A stretch of DNA of 64,000 bases from Coniochaeta sp. PMI_546. Taxonomy: Eukaryota; Ascomycota; Sordariomycetes; Coniochaetales; Coniochaetaceae. The stretch lies in contig MU271148.1 of the NCBI GenBank assembly GCA_021432605.1, positions 689,362 through 753,361 on the forward strand, given 5' to 3'. Positions 24,886 to 36,837 of this stretch are shown piece by piece; the stretch's first letter is position 1; each line of letters begins with the position of its first letter. A program made the translations under genes and the position numbers. The notes under the pieces were generated by a model. It was given only the letters and a program-made list of their open reading frames with translations, was not told where the DNA came from and made no database searches.

Positions 24886-25916
24886 GAGGATTGTGCCCCG
24901 CCGCCCGATGTACTTTGGGTTCAACGTTGAGGCAAAGATTGTTCCACGGCATCATGGTCCAGATTCTGGCCCACCAGAGGAACGAGGACTCTCCTGCCTT
25001 GAACTATGTCTACCCAGACTGGGAAGAATTGTTGTGGAGTGTTTTGAAGATTGAGTCCTCCTTTTCTGCTTTTTCGCGTTGCATTTGTTTTTATTCTCCA
25101 TGTCGGATCCTGGACCAAAAGTCAATGTATCAGGAAACCATGACTTTCATAAGAGGAGGAAAGGCGTTCAGGGCTTACCTAGACATGATCTTCGCAGGGC
25201 TGGACTGGAACCGGTATAGGCATTCCCGTGTCATTCAAAAGTGGCTGTCCTAGACTTTGATAGTCAGGTCTTGCTAATGAGCGATGAGCTACGTTGATGG
25301 AAGGTTCGTTGGCATTGGTTTTGTGTTTGAATATGTTGTGTCTCATGGGCTGCTTGCAAGCTTTGCGTCAAAGTTGCTGGACACCGGAAACGTTGAACTT
25401 CATTGCGAAGTGCAGGGCTAAGCCTGGTCATGCAGTGTTTCCGGGGGGAAGATAGACTGCTTTGATGGCTGCTTTGATTTAGCTTAGCCGGTCGTTGACC
25501 TATTCAAATGCCTGTATGTCGAGAAATCAATCGAGAGACTGACAATCTCGGACAACTAGCCGAGTTCTAACCACTGGATCAGGTAGACGGGGCGCCTGAT
25601 CCTGTTGTGACGTCGAGATTGCTACCAATGTGTATGTCTGCATTATATGTGGCTGCAACACTCGATAAATCAAACATAATCATAGGATCCATGTCAGCAG
25701 ACGGGAAACCGGGCATACTCCAATCAGATACATCACAGCATAGTAAATCAGGGCGTTTGCGGATATCAAGCAGATTCATTGTCTACCTAAGTATCCATCC
25801 GGACAAGGAAGATGCAAAATGGTCGTGGCCGTCCCAGGCGCAGTTCCTGTTTTCAATACCCCAACGCCCATTCCATGTTCCGTCCTCCAGATATCGCCCC
25901 ATCGCGCATACACATC
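24886..25916. other. intergenic region, convergent 3' ends
   Basis: About 1 kb between the stop of the F-box gene (plus) and the stop of RPL36 (minus). Open frames here are short and unrecognised. It should contain both 3' untranslated regions and nothing else that I can support. Confidence 0.5.
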
Positions 25917-26649
25917 TTAGTGACCGGCACGGCGAGACTCAGCGATGACACGCTGCATCTCCTCGACCTTGCCCTTGGCGCGGGAGAAAGTTCCGAGCTG
26001 AAGATAGGTTAGCATCTTGCCGAGGGGGGGACTCGGAGCAGATTGATGTGAGCGTACCCTCTTCTTGGCGAGCTTACGAGCGCGCTTGTCCTTGCTGTTG
26101 CGGAGGAGTTCGATAACGCGGCGCTCATAAGGAGCGAGGCTATGTGCAGAGAGAGAAGTATCAGCAATTGTCCGCACGGGGGGCACGGGGCACCGCCGAC
26201 CCCTCTCCAGGTATTCTTGGAGACCAACTCACCCAGCAACCTCCTTGACGATGTCACGAACGAAAGCGGTGCGCTTGCTCAAGTGACCCTTGGTCCGGCT
26301 GACGCGGGGCTTGACGACGCGAGCAGTGGTTTTCTGTAACGGGGGAAGACCCAGATAATCAGCCGACGTCCATCATATGCAGTTATGCCTCGATGAAGAG
26401 AAGCAGATGCAAAGATCCTCCACGAGGTGAGACGGTGGGATTTATCTTACGTGGCCGCGGTTGATACCCTGTGAAAGGAAGCCAAGTTAGCGACTGTCAT
26501 GAAGAGGTTTTTGACAATGGGCGAATTTGATCAAGGGCTCAGCTGTCAGGCCGGGACTCCTTCGCTTGTTCGCCTTCTTCGATAGGAACGTAAATGGCAG
26601 GACTTACGACTGTAAGCCCGGTACGGGCACCCTCCTTGGTGGCAGCCAT
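25917..26649 (-). CDS. RPL36: 60S ribosomal protein L36
   Basis: Large-subunit ribosomal protein eL36. Five exons: 26649-26608, 26468-26451, 26333-26233, 26139-26058 and 25997-25917, giving 107 residues, the normal length. The product starts [14 protein letters not shown], continues GINRGH (encoded entirely by an 18-nt second exon) and then [21 protein letters not shown]. It ends in a basic helix and the tail [11 protein letters not shown]. Every donor is GT and every acceptor AG, and the join across all five exons gives continuous family sequence, which supports the microexon. Four introns in a 107-codon gene is dense even for a fungal ribosomal protein gene. Confidence 0.96.
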
Positions 26650-29600
26650 CCTATTGATTGATGATTGATGCTGTCGTTAGTATGCGCTTGCAAGAGGAAG
26701 ACGAAGAATTCGCTGGATATTTTTCGATAAGAACAAAAAGTGCGGCTCAGTGGGTCCTAAGTGGAGTTTAGCGATTCGCTGTGGTTTGCCAGGAGGATAG
26801 GTCGTCAATTCTGCCGCTACTTTCCGCCTTTGCCATCCGCTCCTCACCAATCGGCGGAATTTCTCCACTTCTCATTGGCCATCGGTTGAGTGCTCGTTGC
26901 TCTTCAAGATGGAAGATGGCGGCCGCGAACAAACTAACAAGAAGACAATATGTCAACTTTTATATGATACTACCTCACAGCCATGTATCTCTCAAGCTCA
27001 CTCAAGCCCGTTTGAATCAGTGTATAGGCAGAACAATTGTGTCATGTCACCAGACCCGATGGGAGCATGTATCAGCTCCGAGGCATGACTTAGTTCTGTA
27101 GGGTCAACTGTAGGCTTCCACCAGTGGAAACGATCAGAGTGGTTAAGAATCACTATACGACTTTCTGATTGTCATTCATATCCGTTGCCGACGTCAACAT
27201 GTAGGGCCACAAAGGGGGTTGGTCACAACAGTCCTACACCTCCATCGTGGACCGTAGTGGCTTGAGGTCAAGTTCAGTCCAACTGGCCATGAATATTAGC
27301 AGCGTGGCGAAAAACTGACTGGCACCATTGCAAGAACCTTGCCTTCTACTACATCACGTCTTACACTCCAGTATCTGTCGAATCAAGAAATGCAGATAGC
27401 TGTGAACCATCACGATTCACCTGGCGAACTTCCGTGCGGGTGTCGTCAAGAACTTAATACAAGGACCGAGTGTTATGCTAGTGTGCCTGCCAGGGGTCTT
27501 GCCATCAAACTCAACTAAGTACTTGAAGGCACTAGCCAAAGTGATCTGATTCTGTTCAGTCCCATCCAGTATGCATGCACGGTTAATTTACTGGCCGTGA
27601 CAGACTCAAAGTTGCTGGTTGCCCAATACCTATAGCTATGGACGGGTCAATACAATTAAGTACAACCAGGGAATTAGGTCGATTAGCTCACCCGTGCTGT
27701 ACTTTTCCCATTTCTTCATTCATGTATCCTCACTGTTCTACGGTTATTCAAGTCGACTCGAAACCCAATTTCTGCGTAGGTGGTCATGTGCTGAGAAACG
27801 ACTTGGAAGTTGGCTGAAAGATGCCCGTGTGTGCCTCTGCTTCTTGTCATGCGTAGTCTTCGAGGTGCGGTTGAAGCCAGCCAATGGCATAGCTATGCCT
27901 GAGAGGTCAAGTCGAAAGGCAGCGAAGGGAAGTCCAAGAAGTGACTCAGCAGTATATTTCGTCTACAAGTACGGCACACGTGGCTAGGTTTATGGGGATG
28001 TCTCCTGTCCTACAAGTTAGAGCTAGAACCTAAGTGCTATGCCCACCTAGGTTTCATAAATATTGTCGTGAAGTCTGACAGCGATTGTTTTACGTATTGT
28101 GCTTTAGGTAGGAGTGCCTGGGGGACAACTGAGGTCCGGTTTGTTAATCCACCTGTGGTGACGATGATGTCAGTAAAGGGCATAATTTCAGAGCTCAAAT
28201 CTAAGATGTGAAATTGTCCTGAACGCCATCGACAATATCAAGGACATTTAAAGCAAAGTCTTCACAGCTGATCCGCGCCGCGAGTCCTGAAAGGTGGTCT
28301 CACACAAATGGCCGCTTCTTACTTAGGGAAATCTTGTCGGAACCGTTAAAGTAACGATACTGAACGGTGGGTTGATTTATTCTAGCTTGGGTGTTGACCA
28401 ACATGCCATATGGTCTGTAGTCATGAGGCTGCTTGAATGCTGTCAAATATGCTGGTGCCATGAGGCTCTGGATAACCTGGCGAGAAGTTTGACATGCGAA
28501 TTATCATCAAATTAACATTCATTCACCGCAATGGTCTAGCTTTAAGATGGCTATCAAGTCTATGATTTCAACGTGCTCAGTGGGGGTCCGGGGATGGTAA
28601 TTTCGCAAACACAAGAGCCAGACTGCCCATTTTGGGAGTGCGTATCTATCTATCTCCGAAGGACTAGTTTGTACATCTATTTTTCAGACAATCATTCACT
28701 CATTTCTGCGCGAGATAATACTGTTGTATGGACAATACACCAGGCATCGGGTGCGGTTGAGCAACGAGAAACCAGACGTACTTCTTAGACTGTTCCAATC
28801 TCTTTCTCGGCCACGTAGAGTATAGCCCAACTTCCCTCTATTTGAAAACCACGTCAATTCGGCCACAGTAGTCTAGAATATTGCCAAATCAGTCCTTGGG
28901 ACTCGGTACTCGAGCACTCTAATCTCCTTGTATATCGCGTGACACATCCTGTAGTCCAGTCATGCATTTGAGCACGTCAAGGATTTTGATTTAATAACTA
29001 GTGGAGCTTTTCTATCGATGTGTACTCAAATTGAGATAGCCGTGAACGAATTGGCAGACTGATAGTGGAAGTGAATGAAGTTTGCTCCTTCCACGCAGTG
29101 GAAATGCTTCCACCCATGTGCATCTGGCGCCGTTTGAAGTAGCAAATACCACGAACAACATTTGAATAATAGCACACCGTCCTCTACTAGGTGTTATATC
29201 TTTGAGCTATGTGTGAACGACACCTTGTTGGGTGGTTGTAAGCTAAATCGGGCACATATAGTAGACGTTGATGCCACAAAGCCAGAGCTGTACCTCAGGT
29301 ATATATGCTAAGTCGAATCGAGCGTAACGTGCATAGATAGAATCTAGCAGAGATGGCATAAGTATTACAGGTACATTATAATAGCTTCGAACCTGTTAGT
29401 TGGGAGTTGAGCTTCTGATGTTCTCCAGCCTTGCCTTGGCAGCATTGCCGCTAGCGTTTGCCATCCGGAATAATTGAACCAGTCAGATGCAGAAAACAAG
29501 GCTTAAGGTGACAAGAACTATATAGTTCATTTACCTATGAAGCTATTTCCAAATCCTTGTCATTCTTGTTGACTACCTGGGTCACTTGAAGCCCGTAGTT

Positions 29601-31598
29601 AGCTGAGACCCCAGATGAGCTAACCAGCAATATCCGACTCCTGGTCACAGAGCACCCTAATATTGATCTACCCTAGTGATATTGACACGGGTCTTAGAAC
29701 TAAACAGACGAAATTCTTCTTCTGGGCATCTTTCTCTGGTTAAGCAAGCTTGCGGCTTTTTTTTTGGGCCCATCTTCTTACAGTCACAGCCTTGGCGTAC
29801 GGAATCTTGTGACCTTGCAACTGGCTTCTAAATCAACTGGACACCTTTCCCATAAATCAGTGGTAGTTTTGCCCTTTGCGTTGTCCATGGTCAGTACATG
29901 CTTTCCTGGTTGGGTATTTTGCTTGGAGGATAGCTGTAGTTTCGTTGTCAGCAGATGAGAGGAAGTCGGATTCCTGACGCCGACAGCCTTGTAAGTGGGC
30001 GTACTGTCGTCACGGTCCTGCGACAGCTTGAACTGTCAAGAACACCGAGTCGGTAGCTATTTCGCAGTTCTAAAACTACTTAAATGTCATACTAGCGATT
30101 TATTTGCCATGCTGAGAGTCGAACAAAACTTATTCGGCAATAGCCTCGCCATTCCATGGGCGCAAGGGATTATGGAAAGATGAAGCACCTGTTCCCACTT
30201 CTGATTTTATAACTCCTCGTCTCTCCTGTAATTGTCGTGCGACTCCAGATTCTCGTGCTTTCTGCTTCTGAGCCCTGAAGGACCGGCTTCACGGCGTGTG
30301 GGAACAACTAAACCCGAAGGCGGCATACATGGTCTGCATCGACCTCCGGAGTGATTCAATGGGGTAGGCTGACATAACCCAGTAGACACATGCCAGATCA
30401 TCGGCTCATTCCAAGAGTCTTTATCGCGCTTGATTCACTTCGCAATCATTCAGCTTATCCAGCAAAGTCCAAACAAACCCGATATTGTGGCTTCACCTTT
30501 ATTCTCGTTCGACTTTCGATCAGTAATACGTGGTTCGCAGAGCCGCACGGCGGAGGATGTTAAGGATCAAGTGAACTTTTCAATTGTTCCCACCATCACG
30601 ACTCCTAGACAATAGCCGACTCAAGCTGCAGTCGCAACGTGCAAGATACAGGGCAGCAACTAAGTCTACTTCCAGCTGACGCGCAGCTGTACTTCATCCT
30701 CTTCTCCTGTCGCGACTCCCCACATCTTTATCCTGATCCAACATCGTCCTGGATCTTCAACCTTGCATTTCAGCCAGCCGCGCCGGACTCCTACATTTCA
30801 AGCATTTTTCGAGTTCATTATTTCGAATCGCGGATTCAACCTCAGATAAGGTGAACCACACCCGAAAGCTCACTTTTCAATTACATCGCGAACGATCATT
30901 AGAAAAGCCGCGGCCGTGGACTGACGCGGACCATTATTTGTCGACTTGACGCCTTCTGTCCCCCTTGCACTGTTTACAGGTGTGGCCTACTGAGCTAGTA
31001 GAGGGGAACCTTGAATCACACCGTGGTCAGTGCTTAAAGCAAGTACCCTCTTACCGCAAGAATTACGCTAACGACGTCGAGTTAGAATGAAGATATATCA
31101 TTGGTCCAAAAGTAGTCGGAACTCAGCGGCCCAGTATTAGCAGGAGCAGCCTGGGGTTTCTGGGATCGCGATACCTCAATTTCCTCAGTCCCGGTTACGG
31201 TACGCGTTTTCCTCCCTTTTTCCTTCATTTGTATCACCACCTGCGCCTCTGCTTGATATCGTATCATTTGTTTGTTTTCAGCCTGTGCATCTCTTCATTC
31301 TCCTATACTCTACACTCACAGTTGTTTTGTCTTTCACGCATCTCACACCGGTTAGGCCCATAATTCACGATTCATCTGGACTTCCCATACAACACTCGCC
31401 ACATATTCATCGTATTTATTCACTCTCAACATCGTTCGCCCTAGCCTACGTCAAACTGCTCTAATTTCTCACAAGCTGAACAAAGTGGGATTCATGGACG
31501 GAGCTTTCTGCGTGATTCATATAGGTTGTTGAGTCCGGCGGGCATCTCGCAGCTCTTGAGGGTGACTCCGTGACCCTCGTCATCCAGTTCCGGGCATA
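26650..31598. other. long gene-empty, AT-richer region
   Basis: Nearly 5 kb upstream of both RPL36 (minus) and SUZ12 (plus) with no supportable gene. Open frames are under 125 codons and unrecognised. By eye it is richer in A and T than the flanking genes. The first few hundred bases must hold the RPL36 promoter. The last ~500 bp is pyrimidine-rich and likely carries the SUZ12 promoter and a long leader. I saw no tRNA, terminal repeats or transposase-like frame. Confidence 0.5.
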
Positions 31599-33961
31599 AT
31601 GGCCCGCAACGCTTCTCCAGTCACATCCAGCATAGGCCACCGCAAACCTCCCTACCTGCACCGTAATTGGCTCGCGGCAATGGGGAGCAACTTACGCCAG
31701 GCCGACCATGAAGACGACGACCACCGTCCAGCCAAACGTCGGCGCGTCATCGAGAACTCACCAGACTCTGGGATTGGACTGGAAGCACTCGACGTGGTCT
31801 CTCTTACCAGCGACAATGCGCAGGCTGAGAAGGCCATGCGTATCGAGGTGCTCAAGGCTGTTCACAAGGACTCTTCACGTATCAGGACTAACCTCTTCAA
31901 TGGGCCTGTACCCCTCCAAGTCAATGACGGGTCTGACGCCAAAGCCCGGTGCCGTATTTTCATCTCTGGCCATGGGGAGAACGGCTCGGAGCACCAATTG
32001 CTTGTTGACAGCCAGATCTGCACGATCAAGACGTACAAGAACCCCGCTGGACCCTCTCGCATGGTGCGCATCCATCTACCCCAACCATTCCATGTGCCGC
32101 AGGACAAGATACTCGTGCCTCGAGATGATGACGATGTATTCGGCCTCGCAGAGCGCTATTCCGCTCGTATCCAGCTGGAATCTGCCGGTGATCCTAACTG
32201 GCCACCTGAATTTATAAACTCAGTCGACAATGCCGCGCCGTGGTCGACCAACTCGGAGACCACCCCTCGACGACAGTGGATCTTGCACGCCGCTGTCGAG
32301 GATTTGTTCCAGTGCCATCGCAAGACCGTAACATTGAGCATAGCAAAGAGGCCCAACTCTCTGCTTGCTACGGACTACGTGCTTGACGTGGATGTAAGGT
32401 GGGCATCTGCTCTGTCGGCCAAGACAATGAAGCGCTTGGATAAGGACATACGTCCCTCGATCACTTGTTTTGGCGAGAGCGACCTGATGGATCTGGACAC
32501 CACACCATTCCACGGTGTGAACGGCTCGAACGGTCACGTGAATGGCATTAATGGGTTGAATGGTACTAATGGTGTCAACGACCACGACGGCAATGGCGAG
32601 CTGGTCAATGGTGAGCTCATGGATGATTTGGACGACCAGGCCGAGGGAGACCTTACACCTGGCCGAAGACGGAGACCGAGGCCCCAAATCAACTACAATC
32701 TAAAGCTCCTGAGCGATAAGGCGCAGAAGAAAGACCGTAGGAAACGACAAAACCAGAGGCCGAAGAACGGGTCCGCGGATTCTGCGGAGGACTGCGGAGT
32801 CACGTACATCTTCCGGGAGCACTTTCACCATGACGATTTCTCGTGCGTTTTGTGCGCGGTGCCTCTTCCAAGCTTTGAGCTGCTCCGCTTGCACTACAAG
32901 CTCACACATGATGACTACGCCTTCGAGTTTCAACTGTCCCCCAGGATCGTCAGTATAAGCCGCATCTTTGGTCGTCCCGGTACGCCGTCGAAATCGGAGG
33001 TCTATCAACTTGGGCTACCACGCGGTCCATTAGATCTGCCCGCTTATCTGGAAGGCGACGAGTCTTGGATTACATCCCGCCAGGGATCTGAAAATGGCAG
33101 GGAAATCGGACCGCTCAGGACTGTTGCCCCAAGAGCTTTGCGTGATGAGGTGAGATTTTCATGAGCGACACCGAAAACAGATGGAACTGCATGACTGACT
33201 GATCCAGGACAACCTCGTCCCGACTGGGCGGCCGAAGAAGATAATTGTGCCAAAAACCAAGACAACACTTTACCACCCACTCAGCAAAGCACCCCTGGAA
33301 CCGAATACCCAGATGGACCGCTTCATAGCCGATGAGAGCTGGCTAATCCACAAGCACCGAGACACACTAGGGGACTTTACTGACGTCGACCCAAACGAGA
33401 AAGAGTTCATGAAGATGTGGGACTCGTACTTCCTCCCCCTCCATCTATCGTCGGAGCTCTTCCTACCGCCGCATTACCTGGCCTTTGCGAAAGAGAAGGC
33501 CTCGTGGATTGTCGCGAAGGAATCACGTGCTATAGAATTTAGCTTGCACATGTCGGTCCTTCAGATCAGGGGCGTGATCAACGACTTTCACATGACCAAG
33601 GCGTTGAGCTACATACAGGACGCCCGGGATGCGAAGGAGGCGAAAGATGCAACAGAGCAAGCGGGAGAGGGGGTGGAGGAAGAGGAGCCAGCTGAACGGC
33701 CGGAAGAAACGCGTCACACTTCGGACAAGGAGTGCGCTCGCTGTGGCAAGTTTGTTGAGCATGGGCCCGCGTGGCTGTGCTGCTCTGAGCCGGTAAGATG
33801 ATCTACATTCACGCAGCTATACTGTGAAAAGTTTGAATAATCATGCTAACAGCGAACTGTAGGACTGCCCAAAGCCATTGTACCATGATTTCTGTGCCAC
33901 AGGGAATACGTGGCCGACGGACGACAGAGATAACTGGAAATGCAATGATTGCTGCGTTTAG
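31599..33961 (+). CDS. SUZ12: Polycomb repressive complex 2 subunit SUZ12 with C-terminal PHD finger
   Basis: Core nuclear subunit of PRC2, needed for methylation of histone H3 lysine 27 and silencing of facultative heterochromatin. Three exons: 31599-33149, 33208-33792 and 33863-33961, giving 744 residues. In order: a basic N-terminus with a PAKRRRVIE nuclear-signal-like patch; an Asn-Gly repeat linker (about 307-340); a C2H2 zinc finger CVLC...HYKLTH (about 415-437); and the VEFS box (about 560-655), which contains DTLGDFTDVDPNEKEFMKMW and the ALSYI region. After an acidic linker, the last ~55 residues fit a C4HC3 PHD finger: C-x2-C-x12-C-x4-C-x5-H-x2-C-x15-C-x2-C, with the usual Trp two residues before the seventh cysteine. 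The last intron interrupts this finger, yet the ligand spacing fits the consensus only after splicing, which supports both. Confidence 0.93.
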
Positions 33962-34902
33962 CGAGGGCAGGTTGGTAGTATTGACAGCGGGGGCCGGAGG
34001 AAGTCTGGGAGGCTGCGAAGTGGTAAGCAGCGAGGAAACCTCTAGAAAGGTCCATTGATATTTACATACACATGGGAGGTCCTGCTGCGTCATTCTGTGG
34101 TGGAGCATTGGGCAGAACAATATTGTGCCGTGGGCACGGTTTCTGGCGAGGGAGACTTAAATAGGAGATGGGACGGGACGGAGGCAGCAAATTCGCCTGT
34201 AGTGGACGTGTTGGCAGAGAAATCCGACTTGGCTAATTGTTTGATTGTGCAGATCTGTTTTCAAAGCTGATATCTGTAACAGGGTGATATTTCGTAGGCA
34301 GAACTGCGATATATTTGGCAGAAGATCGTGTCCATCAGCAAAACGGACACTTTCGCACAAGGCTGGCTTCTTGAACGCAGCCTTGTAAGTGTTCCTTTGT
34401 CGCAGTTCTTCAGCCTCGCTACCAGACAACAATGTCGACATTTGCGTTCCCCTGGCAAGGCAAGACGGACAACTGGAGACCACCCCTTGAACATAATTCA
34501 AAGTTGTCTCCATGACATCTGCCAATTTGACGGGGGAAAGAACCTAGGCCTAGGTGACGCTGCTAAAGATATCTTTAATTGAATTTCATGCTTACATGGC
34601 ACACATGTGGAGATCATGAAAACCAAGCCTTGCGAGATACGCGATCAATAAACCACACACTAAGGTAGGTAGGTACACTACACGTTATCTAGCAGCGGAC
34701 ACCCAGTTAACTCTCTGAATGCTTAATCCCAATGTTCAAACCGGTCATGTACACAGCCTGTATCCATACAACTATGACAGTCTATGCCCAGCAGGCAGCT
34801 GGCGGCCGATTCAGTATCCGACCTACCCTTCCTGTTCATTCTTAAGAAGACCAGACTATTATCACACCCTCTGAGCGCCTTCTCACACAACGACCTGAAA
34901 CC
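33962..34902. other. intergenic region, convergent 3' ends
   Basis: About 940 bp between the SUZ12 stop (plus) and the SF3B2 stop (minus). A 118-codon ATG-started frame on the minus strand (34154-34513 region) resembles nothing I know, so it is not called. GGTAGGTAGGTA at about 34663-34674 is a short simple repeat. Confidence 0.45.
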
Positions 34903-36837
34903 CTAAAACCTATACTTGGGCTCCTTCTTCTTCTCCTCCCGTCTCACCTCATCCCTCTTCTGCCTCTTCCGGCTCTCCTGCGCAATCATATCGCTCAAAT
35001 CGTCATCATACGTAGTCTTGGCCCACTGCGCGCCCGGCCCCTCCTCTTTCCTCCCTGCTTCGTACCTCTTCCTCAACTCCTCCTTGCTGAGCCCGTCACC
35101 GCTCACCAACGCATCAGGGTCGAGCGCAACATCCACATCGCCCGGCTTCTTCCTCTTCCGACCGGCATCGTCGTCCTGGCCCAGGACCGGCACACCAGGC
35201 TGCTTGGACAGATCGTACGTCCGCTCGCTGCCAAAGAAGCCCTCCACCCGGCCCTGCCGCTCGGGCACGACCGTGTACGCCGATCTCGGCGCGGCCTCTT
35301 CCGTCTCGTAGCCGGCCCGCCGCGTCGTCTTGCGGAGGTCGAACTCGCCCGCCATGGCCGTCTCGACCCCCGAGGGCAGGTCCGTCCGCACGGTGCTGGC
35401 GTAGCCGCCCGGTGTCTCGAGGCCGCTGGGCGTTTCCATGCCCGCCGCGGCTGGTGGGGCGTCTTCGTCCTCCTCTTCCTCCTCCTCTTCGGAGTCCTCT
35501 TCTTCCTCGGACTCTTCGGCCGGTGGTTGCAGCTCGCCCCAGAGGGTGCGCTCGACAGGTTCGCCGGTTGGGAATGACTGTGCTTGTTGTGGCTGTGCCA
35601 CGGCCGCTTGCTGGAAGCCTGGCTGGCCCGGCTGCTGTCCAGGGGCGCCCAGAATGCCAAAGATGTCACCCCCATATAAAGGCCGGTTGTACTCGTCTAG
35701 TGGGGGTTTACCCCATTGACCAGCTTGGAAGCCCCAGTTTGCACCCGGGGGTAGAGGAGCATTGAGACCAGGTATCTTTAGGGTAGGGTATGAAGGCGGT
35801 GGACCCAGACGCTGTTGTTGGAGAAGCCACGGTGGTGGAAAGCCAGGCTGCATACCGAGCGCCTCTTTCAGAGCGTCGCTGAGCTCACCGGGTTTGAAAA
35901 CGCGGTAGTCTGCCTCCCACTCCTTGCCCTCGTGATAGACATCTCCAAACCTCGTGAGATCTGGCTTCGTCTGGAAGCGGAAGAACGCGTCGTATAGCTT
36001 GGAGTAGTCGATATCGAGCTTGCCCATCTTTGGCTGGACGCGCTCGCGTTGCTTCTGTTTCAAACTCTGCTCGGCTTGCTTCTCTAGAACAGCGTCCCTC
36101 ATCTCGGTGATGCCAGTCTCGGCAATGAATTTGGGCAGTTTGAATGGCGGCTTCTCGATACCCCTCTTGCTAGAGAGATATTCCCTCTTCAAGGACCAGT
36201 GGCCGGGTACCGGGACAATATTCCGTTGCGCCTTGATCTGTACGAGCAGACGCGGATCTGATGACGAGACATCGTTCCATTCCACAACCTCCGGGTTCTT
36301 CACTAGGGCCTTGAGCTCTGCGATTGAGAGCTTATTCAGCTTCTTCCTCTTCTTTTTCGAGAGTTTTGTCTCTCCGGTGGCCTCCTCCTCCTCGTCCGGG
36401 ATTTGGTCGTCGTCGTCAAAGAATACGTCGCCCCTGTTTCCAGCGTTGGCCTCCTTCGTGATATCCTCATCCTCCATGCTCATGCCAAACTTGCTGAGGA
36501 TGTCCTTGTACATGGCAAATGTCGGATCGTCGTCCTCGTCGAGAGGTATGAAGTCTGGTGCTGGTCCATCGGCCTCTTTCTTGTCTTCTGTGCCGGGCTC
36601 TTTCTTAACCTCGAGGTTGGTAGAGTCATCCTTCGCGGATGGCTCGTCGGCGGTGGCATCTCCATTACTCTCGACAGGCACGTCCTTCTCATCGGACTTG
36701 GAGGGCTGTGATCGAGTTAGCAAGGTGCTTGAACGGTGATATGATGAAGTGTCATTACGCACCTCTGCATGTGCCTTTTTCTGTTCCTTCTTCTTCAACC
36801 GGCGCAGCTGGTTCTTGGTCATTTTTGTTGCCGCCAT
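34903..36837 (-). CDS. CUS1: splicing factor 3B subunit 2 (SF3B2/SAP145/Cus1)
   Basis: Component of the SF3b part of the U2 snRNP that helps anchor U2 at the intron branch site. Two exons, 36837-36763 and 36705-34903, give 625 residues. The 57-nt intron is a multiple of three with no stop, so it could be missed. Its GTGCGT donor, CTAAC branch word and CACAG acceptor show that it is an intron. The N-terminus is highly basic (MTKNQLRRLKKKEQKK), followed by an acidic linker. The conserved DUF382 core begins near KNPEVVEWNDVSSSDPRLL and includes VPVPGHWSLKREYLSSKRG. The proline-rich PSP segment follows (LGMQPGFPPPWLL to NRPLYGGDIFG). A Gln-rich stretch, a long Glu/Asp run, and a basic tail ending KKEPKYRF complete the protein. 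It shares a promoter region with the Sly41-like gene. Confidence 0.95.
   Translation of the reverse strand: MAATKMTKNQLRRLKKKEQKKAHAEVRNDTSSYHRSSTLLTRSQPSKSDEKDVPVESNGDATADEPSAKDDSTNLEVKKEPGTEDKKEADGPAPDFIPLDEDDDPTFAMYKDILSKFGMSMEDEDITKEANAGNRGDVFFDDDDQIPDEEEEATGETKLSKKKRKKLNKLSIAELKALVKNPEVVEWNDVSSSDPRLLVQIKAQRNIVPVPGHWSLKREYLSSKRGIEKPPFKLPKFIAETGITEMRDAVLEKQAEQSLKQKQRERVQPKMGKLDIDYSKLYDAFFRFQTKPDLTRFGDVYHEGKEWEADYRVFKPGELSDALKEALGMQPGFPPPWLLQQQRLGPPPSYPTLKIPGLNAPLPPGANWGFQAGQWGKPPLDEYNRPLYGGDIFGILGAPGQQPGQPGFQQAAVAQPQQAQSFPTGEPVERTLWGELQPPAEESEEEEDSEEEEEEEDEDAPPAAAGMETPSGLETPGGYASTVRTDLPSGVETAMAGEFDLRKTTRRAGYETEEAAPRSAYTVVPERQGRVEGFFGSERTYDLSKQPGVPVLGQDDDAGRKRKKPGDVDVALDPDALVSGDGLSKEELRKRYEAGRKEEGPGAQWAKTTYDDDLSDMIAQESRKRQKRDEVRREEKKKEPKYRF

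Noticed and set aside
34154-34513. 118-codon minus-strand frame between SUZ12 and SF3B2
   Set aside because: It lies in the shared 3' intergenic region, resembles no family, and is within chance length for this composition.
35103-35765. Alternative frames over the SF3B2 C-terminus
   Set aside because: By-products of Glu/Asp- and Arg-rich low-complexity codons. The SF3B2 frame is continuous and recognisable.
36706-36762. Reading through the 57-nt in-frame segment of SF3B2 as coding
   Set aside because: It has a GTGCGT donor, a CTAAC branch word and a CACAG acceptor, and the 19 residues it would add do not fit the charged N-terminal region.
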